Below, in pieces: positions 58,106-64,000 of a stretch of 64,000 nt of DNA. The stretch lies in the NCBI RefSeq assembly GCF_963576545.1, contig NC_083639.1, positions 19,020,118 to 19,084,117 of the forward strand, written 5' to 3'. Positions within the stretch are counted from its first letter, which is position 1; each line of letters starts with the position of its first letter. Origin of the DNA: Limanda limanda (lineage: Eukaryota; Chordata; Actinopteri; Pleuronectiformes; Pleuronectidae). The notes beneath the pieces were generated by a model that saw nothing but the letters and a program-made list of their open reading frames with translations, ran no database searches and was not told where the DNA came from. Both the position numbers and the translations under genes were made by a program.

Positions 58106-58575
58106 CTAAGCTATTGAAAACTGTCAATTGGGACCAAATTTGTGCATATAGGAGAGCATCATGTTGAGAATGAATCAGACAGAGATTGTTACACGTTCCA
58201 TATCCGTTCTGTTAAATAGGCTGGTCCTAAGTCAAGCTGTGAAGGACTGATGATTGCTGTAAGTCATAGACCTATCCTGCTATTGTATGAGAAATTAGGT
58301 CCCCGGATGTTGCGGTGTAGATGTTTTGTGAGCTGAATGGGGAGAGAACACGACAGTGCATTGTAGCTTGATGAAAGTCCATGTAATAAACAGGCTCCTC
58401 TTTTACATGATGGTTATATAAGGTCAAGAAAGATGGCCTCTTTCATTCCCTGCTTCAAACAATCTCTCTTCTCCTACCTACTTCTTTAAGTCATTAGATG
58501 GTGCTACAACAACTCCTGCTCTTTTTAATGGCCAGATTTTACTGAAAAAGTGCCTTCCAAAACCAGGAAAATATG

Positions 58576-58646
58576 TCGCTGATGGTCTAGTGGCTAGGAT
58601 TCGGCGCTCTCACGCCGCGGCCCGGGTTCGATTCCCGGTCAGGGAA
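58576..58646 (+). pseudogene. tRNA-Glu (CUC) pseudogene
   Basis: 71 nt. Acceptor TCGCTGA has a G-G mismatch, and one C is lost after the anticodon, leaving a six-base loop. Confidence 0.8.
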
Positions 58647-59054
58647 CTAAACTATTGAAAACTGTCAATTGGAACCAAAATTTGTGCATATAGGAGAGCA
58701 TCATGTTGAGAATGAATCAGACCTAGAATGTTACTCAATCCATATCAGTTCAGTTAAATGTGCTGGTCCTGAGTCAAGCTGTGAATGGCTGATGATGAAT
58801 GCAAGTCATAGAACCATTTGCTATTGTATGAGAAAATAGGTACCCGAAATGTGCGGTGTAGATGGTTTAAACAGGCTCCCCTTTTACATGATGGTTATAT
58901 CAGGTCGACAAAGATGGCCTCTTTCATTCCCTGCTTCAAACAATCTGTCTTCTCCTATTTACTTCTTTAAGTCTTTAGATGGTGCTACTTCAACTCCTGT
59001 TCCTTTTAATGGCCAGAAATTCCTGAAAAAGTGCCTTCCAAACAAGGAAAAATG

Positions 59055-59126
59055 TCCCTGATGGTCTAGTGGCTAGGATTCGGCGTTTTCACCGCCGCGG
59101 CCCGGGTTCGATTCCCGGTCAGGGAA
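59055..59126 (+). tRNA. tRNA-Glu (UUC)
   Basis: Exact UUC consensus; the only UUC copy followed by a short spacer. Confidence 0.96.
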
Positions 59127-59532
59127 CTAAGCTATTGAAAACTGTCAATTGGAACCAAATTTGTGCACATAGGAGAGCATCATGTTGAGAATGAACAGAC
59201 CTAGAATGTTACACAATCCATATCAGTTCAGTTAAATGTGCTGGTCCTGAGTCAAGCTGTGAATGGCTGATGATGCCTGCCAGTCATAGAACCATTTGCT
59301 ATTGTATGAGAAAATAGGTCCCTGAAATTTGCGGTGTAGATGGTTTAAACAGGCTCCCCTTTTACATGATGGTTATATCAGGTCGACAAAGATGGCCTTT
59401 TTCATTCCCTGCTTCAAACAATCTGTCTTCTCCTATTTACTTATTTAAGTCTTTAGATGGTGCTACTTCAACTCCTGTTCCTTTTAATGGCCAGAAATTC
59501 CTAAAAAAGTGCCTTCCAAACAAGGAAAAATG

Positions 59533-59604
59533 TCCCTGATGGTCTAGTGGCTAGGATTCGGCGCTCTCACCGCCGCGGCCCGGGTTCGATTCCCGGTCAG
59601 GGAA
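59533..59604 (+). tRNA. tRNA-Glu (CUC)
   Basis: Exact CUC consensus, followed by ACTTTTG and a long spacer, which reverses the usual order. Confidence 0.96.
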
Positions 59605-60074
59605 CTAAACTTTTGAAAACTGTCAATTGGAACCAAATTTGTGCATATAGGAGAGCATCATGTTGAGAATGAATCAGACAGAGATTGTTACACGTTCCAT
59701 ATCCGTTCTGTTAAATAGGCTGGTCCTAAGTCAAGCTGTGAAGGGCTGATGATTGCTGTAAGTCATAGACCTATCCTGCTATTGTATGAGAAATTAGGTC
59801 CCCGGATGTTGCGGTGTAGATGTTTTGTAAGCTGAATGGGGAGAGAACACGACAGTGCATTGTAGCTTGATGAAAGTCCATGTAATAAACAGGCTCCTCT
59901 TTTACATGATGGTTATATAAGGTCAAGAAAGATGGCCTCTTTCATTCCCTGCTTCAAACAATCTTTCTTCTCCTACCTACTTCTTTAAGTCATTAAATGG
60001 TGCTACTACAACTCCTGCTCCTTTTAATGGCCAGATTTTACTGAAAAAGTGCCTTCCAAAACCAGGAAAATATG

Positions 60075-60144
60075 TCCCTGATGGTCTAGTGGCTAGGATT
60101 CGGCGCTCTCACTGCCGCAGCCCGGGTTCGATTTGGTCAGGGAA
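60075..60144 (+). pseudogene. tRNA-Glu (CUC) pseudogene, T-stem truncated
   Basis: 70 nt, third copy of the TGG T-stem lesion, also with C39 to T. Confidence 0.9.
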
Positions 60145-60551
60145 CTAAACTATTGAAAACTGTCAATAGGAACATAATTTGTGCATATAGGAGAACATCA
60201 TGTTGAGAATGAATCAGATGGAGATTGTTACACGTTCCATATCCGTTCTGTTAAATAGGCTGGTCCTGAGTCAAGCTGTGAATGGCTGATGATGCCTGCA
60301 AGTCATAGAACCATTCGCTATTGTATGAGAAAATAGGTCCCCGAAATTTGCGGTGTAGATGGTTTAAACAGGCTCCCCTTTTACATGATGGTTATATCAG
60401 GTCGACAAAGATGGCCTCTTTCATGCCCTGCTTCAAACAATCTGTCTTCTCCTATTTACTTCTTTAAGTCTTTAGATGGTGCTACTTCAACTCCTGTTCC
60501 TTTTAATGGCCAGAAATTCCTGAAAAAGTGCCTTCCAAACAAGGAAAACTG

Positions 60552-60623
60552 TCCCTGATGGTCTAGTGGCTAGGATTCGGCGTTTTCACCGCCGCGGCCC
60601 GGGTTCGATTCCCGGTCAGGGAA
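60552..60623 (+). tRNA. tRNA-Glu (UUC)
   Basis: Exact UUC consensus with AAAACTG upstream flank. Confidence 0.96.
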
Positions 60624-61093
60624 CTAAGCTATTGAAAACTGTCAATTGGAACCAAATTTGTGCACATAGGAGAGCATCATGTTGAGAATGAATCAGACAG
60701 AGATTGTTACACGTTCCATATCCGTTCTGTTAAATAGGCTGGTCCTAAGTCAAGCTGTGAAGGGCTGATGATTGCTGTAAGTCATAGACCTATCCTGCTA
60801 TTGTATGAAAAATTAGGTTCCCGGATGTTGCGGTGTAGATGTTTTGTGAGCTGAATTGGGAGAGAACACGACAGTGCATTGTAGCTTGATGAAAGTCCAT
60901 GCAATGAACAGGCTCCTCTTTTACATGATGGTTATATAAGGTCAACAAAGATGGCCTCTTTCATTCCCTGCTTCAAACAATCTCTCTTCTCCTACCTACT
61001 TCTTTAAGTCATTAGATGGTGCTACTACAACTCCTGCTCCTTTTAATGGCCAGATTTTACTGAAAAATTGCCTTCCAAAACCAGGAAAATATG

Positions 61094-61165
61094 TCCCTGA
61101 TGGTCTAGTGGCTAGGATTCGGCGCTCTCACCGCCGCGGCCCGGGTTCGATTCCCGGTCAGGGAA
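61094..61165 (+). tRNA. tRNA-Glu (CUC)
   Basis: Exact CUC consensus; first of three CUC genes at ~1,020-bp spacing. Confidence 0.96.
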
Positions 61166-61571
61166 CTAAACTATTGAAACCTGTCAATTGGAACCAAATT
61201 TGTGGACATAGGAGAGCATCATGTTGAGAATGAACAGACCTAGAACGTTACACAATCCATATCAGTTCAGTTAAATGTGCTGGTCCTGAGTCAAGCTCTG
61301 AATGGCTGATGATGCCTGCCAGTCATAGAACCATTTGCTATTGTATGAGAAAATAGGTCCCTGAAATTTGCGGTGTAGATGGTTTAAACAGGCTCCCCTT
61401 TTACATGATGGTTATATCAGGTCGACAAAGATGGCCTCTTTCATTCCCTGCTTCAAACAATCTGTCTTCTTCTATTTACTTCTTTAAGTCTTTAGATGGT
61501 GCTACTTCAACTCCTGTTCCTTTTAATGGCCAGAAATTCCTGAAAAAGTGCCTTCCAAACAAGGAAAAATG

Positions 61572-61643
61572 TCCCTGATGGTCTAGTGGCTAGGATTCGG
61601 CGTTTTCACCGCCGCGGCCCGGGTTCGATTCCCGGTCAGGGAA
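61572..61643 (+). tRNA. tRNA-Glu (UUC)
   Basis: Exact UUC consensus, downstream TGGGACCAAATTTG. Confidence 0.96.
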
Positions 61644-62113
61644 CTAAGCTATTGAAAACTGTCAATTGGGACCAAATTTGTGCACATAGGAGAGCATCAT
61701 GTTGAGAATGAATCAGACAGAGATTGTTACACGTTCCATATCCGTTCTGTTAAATAGGCTGGTCCTAAGTCAAGCTGTGAAGGGCTGATGATTGCTGTAA
61801 GTCATAGACCTATCCTGCTATTGTATGAAAAATTAGGTCCCCGGATGTTGCGGTGTAGATGTTTTGTGAGCTGAATTGGGAGAGAACACGACAGTGCATT
61901 GTAGCTTGATGAAAGTCCATGCAATGAACAGGCTCCTCTTTTACATGATGGTTATATAAGGTCAACAAAGATGGCCTCTTTCATTCCCTGCTTCAAACAA
62001 TCTCTCTTCTCCTACCTACTTCTTTAAGTCATTAGATGGTGCTACTACAACTCCTGCTCCTTTTAATGGCCAGATTTTACTGAAAAATTGCCTTCCAAAA
62101 CCAGGAAAATATG

Positions 62114-62185
62114 TCCCTGATGGTCTAGTGGCTAGGATTCGGCGCTCTCACCGCCGCGGCCCGGGTTCGATTCCCGGTCAGGGAA
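62114..62185 (+). tRNA. tRNA-Glu (CUC)
   Basis: Exact CUC consensus, 1,020 bp after 61,094 with nearly identical flanks. Confidence 0.96.
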
Positions 62186-62591
62186 CTAAACTATTGAAAC
62201 CTGTCAATTGGAACCAAATTTGTGGACATAGGAGAGCATCATGTTGAGAATGAACAGACCTAGAACGTTACACAATCCATATCAGTTCAGTTAAATGTGC
62301 TGGTCCTGAGTCAAGCTCTGAATGGCTGATGATGCCTGCCAGTCATAGAACCATTTGCTATTGTATGAGAAAATAGGTCCCTGAAATTTGCGGTGTAGAT
62401 GGTTTAAACAGGCTCCCCTTTTACATGATGGTTATATCAGGTCGACAAAGATGGCCTATTTCATTCCCTGCTTCAAACAATCTGTCTTCTTCTATTTACT
62501 TCTTTAAGTCTTTAGATGGTGCTACTTCAACTCCTGTTCCTTTTAATGGCCAGAAATTCCTGAAAAAGTGCCTTCCAAACAAGGAAAAATG

Positions 62592-62663
62592 TCCCTGATG
62601 GTCTAGTGGCTAGGATTCGGCGTTTTCACCGCCGCGGCCCGGGTTCGATTCCCGGTCAGGGAA
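62592..62663 (+). tRNA. tRNA-Glu (UUC)
   Basis: Exact UUC consensus, 1,020 bp after 61,572. Confidence 0.96.
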
Positions 62664-63133
62664 CTAAGCTATTGAAAACTGTCAATTGGGACCAAATTTG
62701 TGCATATAGGAGAGCATCATGTTGAGAATGAATCAGACAGAGATTGTTACACGTTCCATATCCGTTCTGTTAAATAGGCTGGTCCTAAGTCAAGCTGTGA
62801 AGGGCTGATGATTGCTGTAAGTCATAGACCTATCCTGCTATTGTATGAGAAATTAGGTCCCCGGATGTTGCGGTGTAGATGTTTTGTGAGCTGAATGGGG
62901 AGAGAACACGACAGTGCATTGTAGCTTGATGAAAGTCCATGTAATAAACAGGCTCCTCTTTTACATGATGGTTATATAAGGTCAGGAAAGATGGCCTCTT
63001 TCATTCCCTGCTTCAAACAATCTCTCTTCTCCTACCTACTTCTTTAAGTCATTAGATGGTGCTACAACAACTCCTGCTCCTTTTAATGGCCAGATTTTAC
63101 TGAAAAAGTGCCTTCCAAAACCAGGAAAATATG

Positions 63134-63205
63134 TCCCTGATGGTCTAGTGGCTAGGATTCGGCGCTCTCACCGCCGCGGCCCGGGTTCGATTCCCGGTCA
63201 GGGAA
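63134..63205 (+). tRNA. tRNA-Glu (CUC)
   Basis: Exact CUC consensus, last CUC copy in view. Confidence 0.96.
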
Positions 63206-63613
63206 CTAAACTATTGAAAACTGTCAATTGGAACCAAAATTTGTGCATATAGGAGAGCATCATGTTGAGAATGAATCAGACCTATAATGTTACTCAATCC
63301 ATATCAGTTCAGTTAAATGTGCTGGTCCTGAGTCAAGCTGTGAATGGCTGATGATGAATGCAAGTCATAGAACCATTTGCTATTGTATGAGAAAATAGGT
63401 CCCTGAAATTTGCGGTGTAGATGGTTTAAACAGGCTCCCCTTTTACATGATGGTTATATCAGGTCGACAAAGATGGCCTCTTTCATTCCCTGCTTCAAAC
63501 AATCTGCCTTCTCCTATTTACTTCTTTAAGTCTTTAGATGGTGCTACTTCAACTCCTGTTCCTTTTAATGGCCAGAAATTCCTGAAAAAGTGCCTTCTAA
63601 ACAAGGAAAAATG

Positions 63614-63685
63614 TCCCTGATGGTCTAGTGGCTAGGATTCAGCGTTTTCACCGCCGCGGCCCGGGTTCGATTCCAGGTCAGGGAA
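63614..63685 (+). tRNA. tRNA-Glu (UUC), variant
   Basis: Anticodon stem CAGCG and T stem CCAGG give two mismatches. A long spacer follows and is cut by the window edge. Confidence 0.72.
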
Positions 63686-64000
63686 CTAAGCTATTGAAAA
63701 CTGTCAATTGGAACCAAATTTGTGCACATAGGAGAGCATCATGTTGAGAATGAATCAGACAGAGATTGTTACACGTTCCATATCCGTTCTGTTAAATAGG
63801 CTGGTCCTAAGTCAAGCTGTGAAGGGCTGATGATTGCTGTAAGTCATAGACCTATCCTGCTATTGTATGAAAAATTAGGTCCCCGGATGTTGCGGTGTAG
63901 ATGTTTTGTGAGCTGAATGGGGAGAGAACACGACAGTGCATTGTAGCTTGATGAAAGTCCATGCAATGAACAGGCTCCTCTTTTACATGATGGTTATATA

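Larger units (their letters stand above)
33360..64000 (+). repeat. Tandem array of tRNA-Glu genes (60 loci in view), continuing past the window
   Basis: Every 470-544 bp there is a 72-nt tRNA-Glu gene or derivative, all on the plus strand. The consensus folds fully: acceptor TCCCTGA/TCAGGGA, D stem GTCT/GGAT, anticodon stem CGGCG/CGCCG, T stem CCGGG/CCCGG. A box (TGGTCTAGTGG) and B box (GGTTCGATTCC) are good. Anticodons are CUC (35), UUC (24) and UUU (1). Two spacer types, about 407 and 470 bp, make dimers of ~1,021 bp and, in places, four-gene units of ~2,043 bp. A UUC gene is followed by the long spacer in 23 of 24 cases. No other gene is present in the spacers. Confidence 0.97.

Noticed and set aside
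33360..64000. CRISPR-like regular repeats
   Set aside because: The regular units are 72-nt tRNA genes with spacers of over 400 bp that are homologous to each other, in eukaryotic DNA.
33360..64000. tRNA-derived SINE family
   Set aside because: Units contain complete, foldable tRNA sequences with no 3' tail or target duplications, and they are strictly tandem and in one orientation.

Overview
The window looks like teleost fish nuclear DNA. This is an inference from the repeat content: an L2/Maui-like LINE end, several hAT and Harbinger-like elements, a Ty3/Gypsy LTR retrotransposon and other fish-type interspersed repeats, with no host protein-coding gene that I can recognise. It falls into three parts.

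Positions 1-24,577 are gene-poor DNA with old mobile-element remains. They hold an L2-like LINE 3' end on the minus strand (1-1350) split by a 495-bp inverted-repeat MITE (157-651). Further right are two tandem copies of a ~1.57-kb non-autonomous element, each with an internal duplication (12,251-15,395), and a 771-bp solo LTR with a 4-bp target duplication (16,460-17,230). A decayed hAT-Charlie transposase lies on the minus strand (about 20,600-22,211), followed by a short hAT-like MITE (23,642-23,930). Most open frames here are short and look non-coding.

Positions 24,578-33,238 are a clear nested insertion. An internally deleted hAT element (24,586-33,230, 8-bp target duplication AACTACAC) was interrupted by a young Ty3/Gypsy element (24,735-32,365, target duplication CTAA). 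Its two 498-bp LTRs differ at only about two positions. Gag and pol are separated by a -1 frame change at a GGGAAAC slippery heptamer just before the gag stop. Pol carries protease, reverse transcriptase, RNase H and integrase in that order, and its last part is broken by an indel near 30,820-30,837.

From about 33,360 to the right edge (and beyond it) the window is one uninterrupted tandem array of tRNA-Glu genes. I count 60 loci, all on the plus strand: 35 with anticodon CUC, 24 with UUC, and one (36,602) whose anticodon reads UUU, a lysine anticodon in a glutamate tRNA body. Twenty-nine copies match the consensus exactly (16 CUC, 13 UUC). Two spacer types alternate: a short one (about 407 bp) and a long one (about 470 bp, with 63 extra bases). 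Together they give ~1,021-bp dimers and, in places, ~2,043-bp four-gene higher-order repeats. Marker mutations shared at fixed offsets show that blocks were copied. No run of four or more T lies close downstream of the genes, so RNA polymerase III termination here is an open question.
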